A DNA stretch of 47,001 nt from positions 55,245-102,245 of the forward strand of contig PBFG01000006.1 of NCBI GenBank assembly GCA_002718585.1, in the 5' to 3' direction. The translations under genes and the position numbers were made by a program. The notes below the pieces were generated by a model. That model was given only the letters and a program-made list of their open reading frames with translations, was not told the DNA's origin and searched no databases. The stretch comes from Fidelibacterota bacterium. GTDB taxonomy: Bacteria > Fidelibacterota > Marinisomatia > SCGC-AAA003-L08 > D37C17. This document shows positions 9,136 through 18,166 of the stretch, piece after piece. How positions within the stretch are numbered: the stretch's first letter is position 1; every line of letters starts with the position of its first letter.

Positions 9136-9954
9136 TTATTTGAATTTAGGTTTCTCCCTTTTTAAAAAAGCTGATAAACCAGCACTTGAATCTTCGTGCT
9201 TAAAAGAATCACGAAATAAATCTGATTCTATTGTATAAGACTCACCATTATCAGAACTATTAATTGAAAATAATGTATTTTTTATTGCATTAGGAGAATT
9301 TTGACAAAAACTTTTTACCTCTTTGATGACTGATAGCAGAAAATTTTGCAATGGAAAAACCATATTAACTAAACCTATTCTATAAGCTTCATCACTATTG
9401 ATAGTGTTACCTGAAATTAAAAGTTTAGTTGCATTACCCAATCCAATTAACTTTTTAAGATTTACGGTTCCTCCCCATCCTGCAATTATTCCAAGTTTTA
9501 CCTCTGGCTGTCCAAAAATTGAATTTTCTGATGCATATCTTAAGTGACAAGCAGATGCTATTTCACATCCACCACCTAGTGCATAACCATTTATAGCCGC
9601 AATTATTGGTTTTTCAAAAGAATTTATTAATTTTACTAAATCTTGTCCCAAAACCGAATAGTTATATGCTTCTTCAGGACTATAAGTGCTCATTGATTTA
9701 ATATCGGCTCCTGCAATAAAAGCTTTATTTCCTGCTCCTGTTAAAATAATAGATAAAATATTACTATCATTTTTAACATGATTTAAGATATTTGTAAGTG
9801 ATTTCAATATATCAATATTAACAGCATTTAAAGATTTTTCTCTGTTAATGGTAATAATTAATATTTGTTTTTTTTCAATACCTAGATTAAAGGTTTCCAA
9901 TAAAAGGTTATCATTTTTAAGTGAAAATTTATAGTTATTTAAATCTTCAGTCAT
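9136..9954 (-). CDS. Enoyl-CoA hydratase/isomerase family protein
   Basis: A crotonase-fold protein of 272 residues. The oxyanion-hole regions AFIAGADIKSM (79-89) and GGGCEIASACHLRYA (127-141) are clear. Both catalytic glutamates of true hydratases are present, E131 in GGGCEIA and E151 in FGQPEVKLGI, so hydration of 2-enoyl-CoA is likely. The N-terminal 30 residues form a lead-in slightly longer than usual. The gene lies four bases after trkH, an unrelated neighbour. It could serve fatty acid beta-oxidation or short-chain acyl-CoA metabolism. Confidence 0.88.
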   Translation of the reverse strand: MTEDLNNYKFSLKNDNLLLETFNLGIEKKQILIITINREKSLNAVNIDILKSLTNILNHVKNDSNILSIILTGAGNKAFIAGADIKSMSTYSPEEAYNYSVLGQDLVKLINSFEKPIIAAINGYALGGGCEIASACHLRYASENSIFGQPEVKLGIIAGWGGTVNLKKLIGLGNATKLLISGNTINSDEAYRIGLVNMVFPLQNFLLSVIKEVKSFCQNSPNAIKNTLFSINSSDNGESYTIESDLFRDSFKHEDSSAGLSAFLKREKPKFK

Positions 9955-9958
9955 GGTT

Positions 9959-11461
9959 CTATGCCCTCCAAAAGGTTTTACTAAATAATATCATTACAGT
10001 AAATATTTCTAACCTACCCAATAACATACAAAATGTTGACATCCACTTAGCTAATGGTGGAAGATGGCCCCAGCTATCAGTAGGTCCAATATCTCCCAAT
10101 CCTGGACCAATATTTCCTATTGAGGATGCTGCAATACTTAAAGATGTAATCATATCAAATTCAAAAAAAGAAAAAATTATCGCGGTACCGACAAAAATAA
10201 AAATATAAAATAAATAAAAACCTAACGTATTTTTTAAAACTTCATCTGAAACAACAGATTTGCCAATCTTAATAGAATAAACACCTTGGGGATGTATTAA
10301 TTTTTTTAATTCATAGGATAGATACTTGAATATTAGCATCGTTCTTATAATTTTAATTGCACCAGTAGTAGAGCCTGCTGTGCCCCCAAGAAAAAATAAA
10401 AAGAAAATACACATTTTTGAAAGGCTTGGAAAAGATTCAAAATCTGCTGTGGAAAAACCTGTAGTTGTAACAAGCGATGTTGTAGTAAAAATTGCATCTT
10501 TCATGGAATTTAGCGACCAATTATAAGAACCATTTAAATTAATATCTAAAAAAAGTGTTAGGCTAATAAAAATAATTATATAAAAGTATATTTTAAATTC
10601 TTCATCTTTAAAATAATCAAATTTGCCTTTAGCTAAAAATAAATAATGTAAAGAAAAATTTGTCGCGGCTATTATCATAAATATTATAATAGTTAATTCA
10701 ATGGTTGTTGAATTAAATGCTGCAATACTAGCATTTTTGGTAGAAAATCCAGCAGTTGCAATGGTTGTAAATGAATGACAAAGAGAATCAAATAAAGTCA
10801 TGCCCTCAAATTTTAATATCAATGTTTGAAATAATACTAATCCAACATAAATTCCCCATAGTAGCTTTGCTGTCTGTTTTACCCTAGGTGTGATTTTCTC
10901 TGCAACTGGACCAGCAACTTCAGCTCTGAAAAGCTGAACTCCTCCAATCCCTAAAATTGGTAAAATTGCTATACTAAATACTATAATACCCATTCCACCA
11001 ATAAATTGTGTAAAGCTACGCCAAAATAGTATTCCAATAGATAATTCTTCGATCTGAAAAGTAGAACTGTCTCCTAAAACTGTAGCACCAGTTGTAGTTA
11101 AACCTGACATCGATTCAAAAAATGAATTTGTAAATGAAAGAGGTGTGCTAGAAAAATAATAAGGAAGTGAAGAAAATAGTACGCATAATAGCCACCCTAT
11201 AGTAACAATTATAAAACCATCCTTTTCCTTTAAATCGTTTTTTTTATTTTTTCCCAAAAAACGAGTTATTAAATATAAAAGAATTCCTGAAACACAAGTA
11301 ATAGAAGATGATTTTATAATAGCCATAAAATCAAAGAAATTTCTATCTGAGTAATTAAAAAAGGAAGCAGAAGATAAAGACCATAGCGAGCTAGGTAACA
11401 TTGAAAGACCCAAAAAAAATATAAGGAAGCTTATTATATTTAAATTTTTGGCTTTAAGCAT
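9959..11461 (-). CDS. trkH: Trk-type potassium uptake protein, membrane subunit
   Basis: A 500-residue integral membrane protein of the TrkH/TrkG family that conducts K+ inward together with cytoplasmic TrkA. Four pore-loop repeats can be read, including GLTTTGATVLGDSS, TTIATAGFSTK, VTTTGFSTADF and SSIGNIGPGLGDIGP, each carrying the selectivity-filter glycine. GGTAGSTTGAIKIIR precedes the fourth repeat. It directly abuts trkA with no spacer. A marine organism would use this for osmotic balance. Confidence 0.96.
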   Translation of the reverse strand: MLKAKNLNIISFLIFFLGLSMLPSSLWSLSSASFFNYSDRNFFDFMAIIKSSSITCVSGILLYLITRFLGKNKKNDLKEKDGFIIVTIGWLLCVLFSSLPYYFSSTPLSFTNSFFESMSGLTTTGATVLGDSSTFQIEELSIGILFWRSFTQFIGGMGIIVFSIAILPILGIGGVQLFRAEVAGPVAEKITPRVKQTAKLLWGIYVGLVLFQTLILKFEGMTLFDSLCHSFTTIATAGFSTKNASIAAFNSTTIELTIIIFMIIAATNFSLHYLFLAKGKFDYFKDEEFKIYFYIIIFISLTLFLDINLNGSYNWSLNSMKDAIFTTTSLVTTTGFSTADFESFPSLSKMCIFFLFFLGGTAGSTTGAIKIIRTMLIFKYLSYELKKLIHPQGVYSIKIGKSVVSDEVLKNTLGFYLFYIFIFVGTAIIFSFFEFDMITSLSIAASSIGNIGPGLGDIGPTDSWGHLPPLAKWMSTFCMLLGRLEIFTVMILFSKTFWRA

Positions 11462-12811
11462 CTAATGAAAAATATTTTCTACCTTGGAAATGTATTTGGG
11501 TTTTAAAAAAACTAAAATTTTATCATTTTCTAAAATTTTTGACTGTGAATTTGGAATAATAACTTTTGAATCCCTTATAACTGCTCCAAGGCAAATTGAA
11601 TCAGGTATATCATTAATAGTATATTTTCTTCTTAAATATTTACAATTGGGCATTACGTTTAGCTCAATTGAGTCTATATCAATATCTTCAAAACGTGAAA
11701 TTTCTATTTCTTGTTGATCTGTATGAATGAACTTAAAAACTTCGTTAACTGCAGAGACATTTTTACTTACTATTGCATCTATACCCATTCTTCTAATTGG
11801 TTTTATATAGTTTGTTGTAGAAATATGAACAACTACTTGCTTTACACCATAATCTTTGGCTAGTAAGCATGACATAATATTTGTTTGCTCATCTTCAGTA
11901 GCAGCAATAAAACAATCCATTTCAAAAATATTCTCAGACTCTAATAATTCTGGGTCTAGCGCATTTCCTACTAGCATTAATGTGTTCGATAAAGAAGCGT
12001 TATATTTTTCAGCTTTATTTTTTGACTTTTCAATTAATCTTATATTATAATCATATTCAAGGGATTTAGATAGTAGTCTGCCAAGTTTGCCTGCACCAAC
12101 TATCATTATATTATTGACGTCAAAGGATGGCTTACCTGATAATTGTTGTATTAGTTCAACATCTTCTGTCCTGGTAACAAAATAAACAACATCATCCTTG
12201 TTGTAAATTGTATCTGAATGAGGTACAAAGCTTTCATCATTCCTAAATATTACTGCAGTTTGGTGATTAATAAATGGATTTGCTAACTTCACATTTGATA
12301 CAGAGCGCCCAACTAATGGAGAAGAGTTTTCTAACTTAATTCCTAATAAAGTGATTTTATCATTATGGAAGTTAACCACTTCAACCGCAGAAGTTCTCCT
12401 GATTAGTTTTTCTATTTCTTCATGCGCTGCTTTTTCTGGATGACATACGTGATCAATAAGGAAGTCTTCTGGGCTTAAAATAGAATTTTTATGGCTAAAT
12501 TCAGTACTACGTAATCTGGCTATAACTTTTTTTGCTCCTAAAGATTTTGCTGTTTTGGATGCAATTAAATTAATTTCATCTAATGAGGTTAATGCTAAAA
12601 AATAATCAACATCGGTCATATCAATTTTTTGAAGAGTTCTTTGCGAAGCACCATTACCTAAAACAACCTTTGCATCGATTGCATTTTTAACTTTTAGACA
12701 TTTATTTTCATTATTATCAACAACAGTTAAAGAATAATCTTCTTTTGCTAAGGATTTAGATAAATTGTAGCCAACTTGGCCTGCTCCAACGATAACAATT
12801 CTTAATGACAT
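11462..12811 (-). CDS. trkA: Trk system potassium uptake regulatory protein TrkA
   Basis: A cytoplasmic NAD(H)-binding gating subunit of 449 residues with two RCK_N/RCK_C pairs. The first Rossmann motif is IVGAGQVGYNLSKSL at the N-terminus; the second is IVGAGKLGRLLSKSL near residue 237. NNENKCLKVK and IEKSKNKAEKYN follow the two nucleotide loops. The two-domain form is normal for TrkA. It is the first gene after the terminator at 12836-12860 and has an AAGG-type ribosome-binding site, so it probably opens the trkA-trkH-ech-lepA-CPBP-lgt unit. Confidence 0.97.
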   Translation of the reverse strand: MSLRIVIVGAGQVGYNLSKSLAKEDYSLTVVDNNENKCLKVKNAIDAKVVLGNGASQRTLQKIDMTDVDYFLALTSLDEINLIASKTAKSLGAKKVIARLRSTEFSHKNSILSPEDFLIDHVCHPEKAAHEEIEKLIRRTSAVEVVNFHNDKITLLGIKLENSSPLVGRSVSNVKLANPFINHQTAVIFRNDESFVPHSDTIYNKDDVVYFVTRTEDVELIQQLSGKPSFDVNNIMIVGAGKLGRLLSKSLEYDYNIRLIEKSKNKAEKYNASLSNTLMLVGNALDPELLESENIFEMDCFIAATEDEQTNIMSCLLAKDYGVKQVVVHISTTNYIKPIRRMGIDAIVSKNVSAVNEVFKFIHTDQQEIEISRFEDIDIDSIELNVMPNCKYLRRKYTINDIPDSICLGAVIRDSKVIIPNSQSKILENDKILVFLKPKYISKVENIFH

Positions 12812-12830
12812 TTTTTAACCTTTAAGTATA

Positions 12831-12860
12831 AAAAAAGCCCCTGTTTAGAAAACAGGGGCT
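12831..12860 (-). terminator. Rho-independent terminator for the secreted-protein gene upstream
   Basis: On the minus strand an 11-bp stem AGCCCCTGTTT/AAACAGGGGCT (12836-12860, 3-base loop) is followed by a run of six T (12831-12836). The plus strand lacks a T tract after the hairpin, so it acts only on minus-strand transcripts. It lies 30 bases past the stop of the gene at 12890 and before trkA, separating the two units. Confidence 0.9.
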
Positions 12861-12889
12861 CTGTTAAAGAAGTACTAATTCAAAACTGA

Positions 12890-13600
12890 CTATTTAATTA
12901 GAGTCATATTGACTGTATCAGTAAAACCATTTGGAGCAGATATTACTGCAAAATATTTACCACTGGCAACTGTACTTGCATCCCAAGAAAATTCATAACC
13001 AGAACCTGCGTCTAACCATCCATTATGTAAAACATCTACTTTTCTACCTTGGATGTCATAAACAGCAATTTCAACGTTTCCAGCATTAAGCTCAGCTAAA
13101 TCAAAAACTATATTTGTTACTGGATTAAAAGGATTTGGATAATTCCCTTTAATCTTACTCTGCTGAGGTAATTCAGTGATAGAAGTTGTGCTTGTAGATT
13201 GTAGTGAAACACCATGCTCTCCAGCAACAACAATATTATCACATACACAATTGTCACCTTTAACTTTAATATTTAAAACTTCTTCAACATTATTTGAAGA
13301 AACTATTGGCTGACCTGATAAATCGAACATGATAACTCTGACTGAACCATCAGCTCTGAGTCTACTGTACACACTCATGTTAGATCTTACATCATTACTT
13401 GAAAAAGAATGGCTAACAGACTCTTCAGTAATTTTGTTATCACATACTAAATCGAACTGTAAACCAAAAACATCTTTCTTTGAATCTAAAGCAACACTGA
13501 AATCACTGCTACTTTGTTTAGCTAGTTTTAACACAGCATCAGAAGCAGTCACGAGTGAAAGCATTAATGCACTTGATAATAAAACAATTACTTTTTTCAT
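12890..13600 (-). CDS. Secreted protein with cohesin-like domain and C-terminal sorting domain
   Basis: I start this 236-residue protein at ATG 13600 (MKKVIVLLSSALMLSLVTAS) because it gives a clean Sec signal peptide and an AAGGAG site eight bases upstream; a longer in-frame reading lacks this. Residues about 20-135 look like a beta-sandwich of the cohesin type (VFGLQFDLVCD, VRVIMFDLSGQP, VLNIKVKG). Two cysteines form CVCDN. The C-terminal 80 residues are a FlgD-Ig/Por-type sorting domain (NYPNPFNPVTNIVFDL, VYDIQGRKV, FSWDAS, ASGKYF), expected to direct secretion and attachment through a type IX-like system. Its own terminator and strong ribosome-binding site suggest good expression. Confidence 0.8.
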   Translation of the reverse strand: MKKVIVLLSSALMLSLVTASDAVLKLAKQSSSDFSVALDSKKDVFGLQFDLVCDNKITEESVSHSFSSNDVRSNMSVYSRLRADGSVRVIMFDLSGQPIVSSNNVEEVLNIKVKGDNCVCDNIVVAGEHGVSLQSTSTTSITELPQQSKIKGNYPNPFNPVTNIVFDLAELNAGNVEIAVYDIQGRKVDVLHNGWLDAGSGYEFSWDASTVASGKYFAVISAPNGFTDTVNMTLIK

Positions 13601-13711
13601 TTTTGTACTCCTTTTTTTTATAGTCAAATAACTCAATAATAAGTTATGAGAATTTTTTATTAATTACAAATAAATTATATATCATATTTGTAACAAAATA
13701 TTTCAAATGAC

Positions 13712-14971
13712 TTAAGAAGAAATGCGACAAATTTCCACACCTAAACTTCTTAATTTACTTTCAAAATTTTCATAACCTCTATCAACATGATAAACTCTAC
13801 TAACATTTGTTGTCCCTTCAGATGCAAGAGCAGCTAATATTAAAGCAGCTCCAGCCCTTAGGTCAGTACACATTACATCTGCAGCTTTTAGTTTATCTAC
13901 ACCATATATAGTTACTACATTATTCTTTAGTTTAATATTTGCACCTAGCCTTATTAGTTCTGGTATATGTGAAAATCTATCATGATATATTCTATCTTCC
14001 ACAATAGATTCTACATTTGATAAACACATTACAGAAGTCCATTGTGGCTGCATATCGGTTGGGAAACCAGGAAAAACATCTGTACTTATATTTAATTTTT
14101 TAATTTCACCAGAAAAATCAATAGTAATTGAGGTTTCTGATGATTCTAATATTTTTAATCCAATGTAAATAAAACTATCCAAAACATTTTTAATATCAGA
14201 AATAATTATATTTTTTATGGTTAACTGACTTTTAGTAATTACAGCAGCAGCAATAAAAGTTCCAGCTTCTATTCTATCTGGGATTATCTTATGTTTTATA
14301 TTTATTGATGACTTGCTATCATTTGGATAAACAGTGAGGTTTTTAGTACCAATTCCATCAATTTTTAAACCCATTTTTACCAAAAAGTGACATAAGTCTG
14401 TTATTTCTGGCTCCATTGAAGCGTTTTTTATTGTTAGCTGAGAATTTAAATTAAAGCATCCCATAAGCACATTTCCTGTTGCTCCAACACTAGAAACTTT
14501 AAAAATTATATCTGCTCCAGATAATTTTCCAGAAGCCTGAATATATCCATTCTCAAGAATAACATCTGCTCCCATTTGTTCAAATGCCTTTAAATGAAAA
14601 TCGACAGGTCTAGGTCCCCAGGCGCATCCACCAGGCAATGAAACTGAAGCTTTTTGAAACCTTGATAAAAGTGGACCCAATACATAAAATGATGCTCTCA
14701 TAGTTTTCACCAAATCATATGGAGCATTTGGATTATTACAATACCTGGTATCAATTTTTAAAGTGTTATTAGATGATGAAATACTTCCACCAATTATTTC
14801 TATAAGCTTAATCATTGTCCTTGTATCTCTCAAATCTGGAACATTAGAAATCTCATATAAACCAGGCCTGGCTATTGTAGCAACCATTATAGGTAGCGCA
14901 GCATTTTTAGATCCGCTTATTTCAACAGTTCCATTAATTTTTGATGGGCCTTTTATTTTAAAACTATCCAT
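13712..14971 (-). CDS. murA: UDP-N-acetylglucosamine 1-carboxyvinyltransferase
   Basis: MurA adds enolpyruvate from PEP to UDP-GlcNAc, the first committed step of peptidoglycan synthesis. The 419-residue length is typical. SKNAALP at 21-27 carries the conserved Lys-Asn pair. The catalytic cysteine is C116 in GGCAWGPRPVDFH, the form sensitive to fosfomycin. VFPGFPTDMQPQ and DLRAGAALILAALA are also conserved. The start overlaps the upstream VanZ-like gene by eight bases. Confidence 0.97.
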   Translation of the reverse strand: MDSFKIKGPSKINGTVEISGSKNAALPIMVATIARPGLYEISNVPDLRDTRTMIKLIEIIGGSISSSNNTLKIDTRYCNNPNAPYDLVKTMRASFYVLGPLLSRFQKASVSLPGGCAWGPRPVDFHLKAFEQMGADVILENGYIQASGKLSGADIIFKVSSVGATGNVLMGCFNLNSQLTIKNASMEPEITDLCHFLVKMGLKIDGIGTKNLTVYPNDSKSSINIKHKIIPDRIEAGTFIAAAVITKSQLTIKNIIISDIKNVLDSFIYIGLKILESSETSITIDFSGEIKKLNISTDVFPGFPTDMQPQWTSVMCLSNVESIVEDRIYHDRFSHIPELIRLGANIKLKNNVVTIYGVDKLKAADVMCTDLRAGAALILAALASEGTTNVSRVYHVDRGYENFESKLRSLGVEICRISS

Positions 14972-15323
14972 TTTTAATTTTCTTGTAAATATAAATTATA
15001 ATTAATGATGTAAATCCACCTAATATGTTAATACTAAAGTCATTTAAAGTCAAAGTCCTAGTAGCTGAAAATACTTGTATGCCTTCATCGAAAACAGATA
15101 AGACAATTAAACAAAAAAAAATTATAAAAAAAAATAACGAATCAAGTTTTTCATAAAAATAAAGAGATAATAAAAATCCTAATATTAGAAATTCTAAAAA
15201 ATGTACATATTTAGAGTAAACCCATAAATGTGGACTGAAAGACAGTTCAGCAAGTGATGTAAATATCATTATTAAGAAATATAAAAATAATAAAATAAAA
15301 TTATTTTTTTTAGATATTTTCAT
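14964..15323 (-). CDS. VanZ-like small membrane protein
   Basis: A 119-residue protein with four hydrophobic segments. KYVHFLEFLILGFLL in the second segment, DEGIQVF in the loop and the later LNDFSINILGGFTSL match the VanZ pattern (KxxHF...DExxQ...DxxxNxxG). The best-known member confers low-level teicoplanin resistance, but most bacterial copies are uncharacterised. Placement between acpS and murA with an eight-base overlap into murA is consistent with a cell-envelope role. A resistance function is not implied. Confidence 0.75.
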   Translation of the reverse strand: MKISKKNNFILLFLYFLIMIFTSLAELSFSPHLWVYSKYVHFLEFLILGFLLSLYFYEKLDSLFFFIIFFCLIVLSVFDEGIQVFSATRTLTLNDFSINILGGFTSLIIIYIYKKIKNG

Positions 15324-15326
15324 ATA

Positions 15327-15686
15327 CTATATATGTTTTATATCAGCATGAACAAAAGCAATAGCATAATTCTTTTCGTGCGATACGGAAATAGAAAAAT
15401 CAATATTTTGATAAAAATCAATTTCTACGAAAGGAGAAAAATCTTTCTTATTTAGTATTTTTATACACTTAAAAGTGGGAACATGATTGATTCTATCAGA
15501 GGAATATAAAGCCTTTTTGACAGCTTCTTTACCAGCAAATTTTCCGCTAAATGAAAGCTCAGGATAAGGTCGTGATAAACAATATTCGATTTCTTTTTTT
15601 GAAAAAATCTTATGGATAAATCTTTTATTATTGAGTAATTTTTTTATTCTGGAAACTTGCACAATATCTGTTCCTATAGAAATCAT
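15327..15686 (-). CDS. acpS: Holo-[acyl-carrier-protein] synthase
   Basis: AcpS transfers 4'-phosphopantetheine from CoA to acyl carrier protein. The protein is 119 residues, the usual size. The Mg-binding aspartate is in GTDIVQVSRI (D7), and the second acid is E54 in FSGKFAGKEAVKKAL. SVSHEKNYAIAFV near the C-terminus is the third conserved block. The ATG overlaps the stop of the HAD gene upstream by four bases. Confidence 0.95.
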   Translation of the reverse strand: MISIGTDIVQVSRIKKLLNNKRFIHKIFSKKEIEYCLSRPYPELSFSGKFAGKEAVKKALYSSDRINHVPTFKCIKILNKKDFSPFVEIDFYQNIDFSISVSHEKNYAIAFVHADIKHI

Positions 15687-16369
15687 AAAATATTATTCTC
15701 ACTTTTAACTATTTCAATTATTTCATGAATAGTATCTAATTCATAATCTGCTCCAGAATTTTCAATAATTTCTGTTGAACCATATTTTGCATATGCAGTT
15801 TTCATTCCTAATTGATTTGCACCTTTAATATCTCTCTCAGGCCAATCTCCAACCATAAGACAATCTGAAAAATCAATATTTAATAATTTTTTTATTTTTT
15901 TGAATGGTTCTTTTGCAGGTTTATGAAAGCCTGTATCATCAAAAGTGACAACTTCGTCAAACATTTTATGAATTTTTAGTATATATAATCTTATCCATGC
16001 TTCTCTACTTGGTGCATCTGATAAAATACCTAGCTTTAATCCGAAATTTGATAAGTTAACTAATGTATCTTTAACTCCAGGATATAAAGATAAAGATGCT
16101 TCTTTGGCAATTTTATACTCAACAATACCAGAAGCAAGCATTTTATAATCAATTTTTCCTAATTCATTAAAAATAAATTCATTTAAAACTTTTTGATGTT
16201 CGTAGCCTTTAGAATTATAAATATTAAAGATTTTTTCAATGGCTTCATCTTTTTCTAAATTTAGCCCATTCTTCTTCATGCCATCAACTGCAGCAGAAAT
16301 TGCGTTTGATTTCATAGTCATGAAATCCAGCAGAGTGTTATCAATATCAAATATTATAGCCTTAATCAT
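15683..16369 (-). CDS. HAD-superfamily hydrolase, YjjG-like phosphatase
   Basis: A 228-residue HAD subfamily IA phosphatase. Motif I is FDIDNTLLDF with nucleophile D8 and acid D10. Motif II is GILSDAPSREAW, Lys in HKPAKEPF, and motif IV is MVGDWPERDIKGA. A helical cap lies at about 15-85. Possible substrates include nucleoside monophosphates or small sugar phosphates; sequence does not decide. It is coupled to acpS by a four-base overlap and follows the TPR gene. Confidence 0.85.
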   Translation of the reverse strand: MIKAIIFDIDNTLLDFMTMKSNAISAAVDGMKKNGLNLEKDEAIEKIFNIYNSKGYEHQKVLNEFIFNELGKIDYKMLASGIVEYKIAKEASLSLYPGVKDTLVNLSNFGLKLGILSDAPSREAWIRLYILKIHKMFDEVVTFDDTGFHKPAKEPFKKIKKLLNIDFSDCLMVGDWPERDIKGANQLGMKTAYAKYGSTEIIENSGADYELDTIHEIIEIVKSENNIL

Positions 16370-16379
16370 TCAGAGATAT

Positions 16380-17708
16380 CTAATTACAAGCAGGAGATTT
16401 ATAATGTTGAGCAGCCCAATCCTGTAACTGCTTAACTTGTCTTCTGTCGTATCTTTTAGCTTTTTTAAAGGCATCATCTGCAGCAATTTTATTACAAAGA
16501 TATACATTTGCAGTAGCTAGTGCAATCAAAGCAGGACCATAATTTCTCTTTAAAGATAGAGCTTGATTTGAATTATCTATCGCAGATTCAAACTTTTGTT
16601 CTTCATTGTCAAGAAAAGCTAATTGGGAATAAAGGAAAAAAGATTTTGGATCAACTAATATCCCATCATTTGCATATTTTCTTGCACTATCGTAATCTTT
16701 TTCATCTAGGTATATATTTACAAGCAATTCATAAGCTTTGATGTAAGATGAATCAATTTTCAACAAATCAAAAATTTCAGTTTTAGATTTTGGAAATTTT
16801 TGTTTCTTGTAAAATAAGTTTGCTAAAGCAAATCTTGCTTTTGTATACGTTGGTTCATTATTAATTGATAGATTAAAGAATTTCTCAGCATCATCAAATG
16901 AATTATTTTTTTGATAACAACTAGCAAGTAAATATAAAATTTTATAATTACCTTTTTCAAAATCATTACCTAAACCAAGTTTAAAACTTTCTATTGCAAG
17001 ATCATAGTCTTGGATTTTCATATACAACTGGCCTAAATAAAAATGTGCTACATTATAATTGTTATCATATTCTGTAGCTTTTTTATAATAAGATAAAGCA
17101 TTACTTAACTCATCATTAGATGCGCTAGTTTTGCCCAGATTTGTTAAATATTTAGCTATATTGTTAATTTCAGAATCATATTTATTACGTAATTCATTTG
17201 CTGCAATGTAACTGGATACAGATAGATCTAGTAAAGTAAAATCTAAAGAATCAAGAGGTGAAGAATTCATATATTTTTTTTTATAAGCGAGACCTAGGCC
17301 ACCGTGAAACAAAGATATTTTACTAAGATCATCATCTTCTAATATTTTTTTGTATTCTGATATTGCTTCGTCAACGTCTATTTTTTCTAATGTATATTTA
17401 GCAGATTTATAGTTTTGTAAAACTTTGGTAAGACTAGCTGATAAATTTTGATAGGTATCTGCACTATCAATTTGTAAAAGTTTATCAAGATAATTTTTGG
17501 CTTCATTAAAATTTTCTAGTTTAAATAAAATATTGTAAGATAATAAAAGACATTCCTCTGAAGATAATTCAATACCACCTATACTTAGAATTTCTAATAT
17601 TGCATCATCATATAATTTATCATTAAAAAGTGAATTTGCTTTTGAACAATCTTCAGCTGAAGAAAAACCTAAAAATGATAAAGTAATTAATAATTTAACT
17701 AGTAGCAT
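16380..17708 (-). CDS. Exported tetratricopeptide-repeat protein
   Basis: A 442-residue protein with an N-terminal hydrophobic signal (MLLVKLLITLSFLGFSSAED) and then tandem TPR units across most of its length. Units can be read around SYYKKATEYDNNYNVAHFYL, YDLAIESFKLGLG, FDDAEKFFNLSINNEPTYTK, FPKSKTEIFDLLKIDSSY, YDSARKYANDGILVDPKSF and FESAIDNSNQALSLKRNY. The tail has KAKRYDRRQVKQLQDWAAQH and a final SPACN. It is likely periplasmic and scaffolds protein complexes; the partner is unknown. The AAGGA site lies between the tRNA gene and the ATG, so the gene reads on from the tRNA-containing transcript. Confidence 0.82.
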   Translation of the reverse strand: MLLVKLLITLSFLGFSSAEDCSKANSLFNDKLYDDAILEILSIGGIELSSEECLLLSYNILFKLENFNEAKNYLDKLLQIDSADTYQNLSASLTKVLQNYKSAKYTLEKIDVDEAISEYKKILEDDDLSKISLFHGGLGLAYKKKYMNSSPLDSLDFTLLDLSVSSYIAANELRNKYDSEINNIAKYLTNLGKTSASNDELSNALSYYKKATEYDNNYNVAHFYLGQLYMKIQDYDLAIESFKLGLGNDFEKGNYKILYLLASCYQKNNSFDDAEKFFNLSINNEPTYTKARFALANLFYKKQKFPKSKTEIFDLLKIDSSYIKAYELLVNIYLDEKDYDSARKYANDGILVDPKSFFLYSQLAFLDNEEQKFESAIDNSNQALSLKRNYGPALIALATANVYLCNKIAADDAFKKAKRYDRRQVKQLQDWAAQHYKSPACN

Positions 17709-17735
17709 ATTTATATCCTTTCTGATTTACTTTAG

Positions 17736-17819
17736 TGCTGAAGGCGGGATTTGAACCCGCACGGGATTAATCCCACTGCCCCCTCAAGACAGCGTGTATA
17801 CCAATTCCACCACTTCAGC
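17736..17819 (-). tRNA. tRNA-Leu (anticodon GAG)
   Basis: An 84-nt class II tRNA folds completely on the minus strand. The acceptor arms GCTGAAG and CTTCAGC pair over seven bases with discriminator A. The anticodon stem CTGTC/GGCAG encloses loop TTGAGGG, giving anticodon GAG (reads CUC and CUU). The variable arm GTGGGATTAATCCC-like hairpin is long as in tRNA-Leu, and the T loop GTTCAAATC is canonical. CCA is not encoded. It lies directly after secG (7 bases) and before the TPR gene, so it is probably processed from the operon transcript. Confidence 0.97.
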
Positions 17820-17826
17820 TAAATCT

Positions 17827-18156
17827 TTATTTGATCGTATCTTGAACAGAAGATTCAAATGATTCGACTTCTCCTTGAATAACTGAATTACTTGAGACCG
17901 AAGAGCTTGTTTCGTTTGGTCGGGACATTACATTCAATATAATAGCCATAACCATAAACAAAGTTGCTAAAACAGTTGTCACTTTTACTAATAGTTTATC
18001 AGCTCCTTCACCTCCGAACGCAGCATCTAGACCAGCGTTCCCTGCAATACCTGACCCCATCCCTCCAGTTTTACTTGATTGCATCAAAATAATTCCAACT
18101 AGTAATAAACAAATTAAAACAAAAATAAAAATAACTATATAGTATAAATATCCCAA
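17827..18156 (-). CDS. secG: Preprotein translocase subunit SecG
   Basis: A 109-residue inner-membrane subunit that assists SecYE-dependent export. It has two hydrophobic segments (about 5-22 and 55-75). Between them lies the conserved LMQSSKTGGMGSGIAG and the AAFGGEGADKLL loop. The acidic, serine-rich C-tail is typical of longer SecG proteins. It follows tpiA by ten bases and is followed by tRNA-Leu(GAG), an order seen elsewhere in bacteria. The ribosome-binding site AAGGAG precedes the ATG. Confidence 0.95.
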   Translation of the reverse strand: MGYLYYIVIFIFVLICLLLVGIILMQSSKTGGMGSGIAGNAGLDAAFGGEGADKLLVKVTTVLATLFMVMAIILNVMSRPNETSSSVSSNSVIQGEVESFESSVQDTIK

Positions 18157-18166
18157 ATTTTTCTCC

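Noticed and set aside
13329-13631. Plus-strand open frame opposite the secreted protein, and similar antisense frames in lepA, pgk, ggt and trkH
   Set aside because: They lie entirely within well-supported genes on the other strand, lack ribosome-binding sites and show no protein family features.
14964-15323. Reading the VanZ-like gene as a glycopeptide resistance gene
   Set aside because: Only the general VanZ fold is present; no vanHAX genes are near and most such proteins have no resistance role.
17736-17819. tRNA-Leu as an integration site for a mobile element
   Set aside because: No integrase, no repeated tRNA 3' end and no change of gene content on either side; the neighbours are housekeeping genes.
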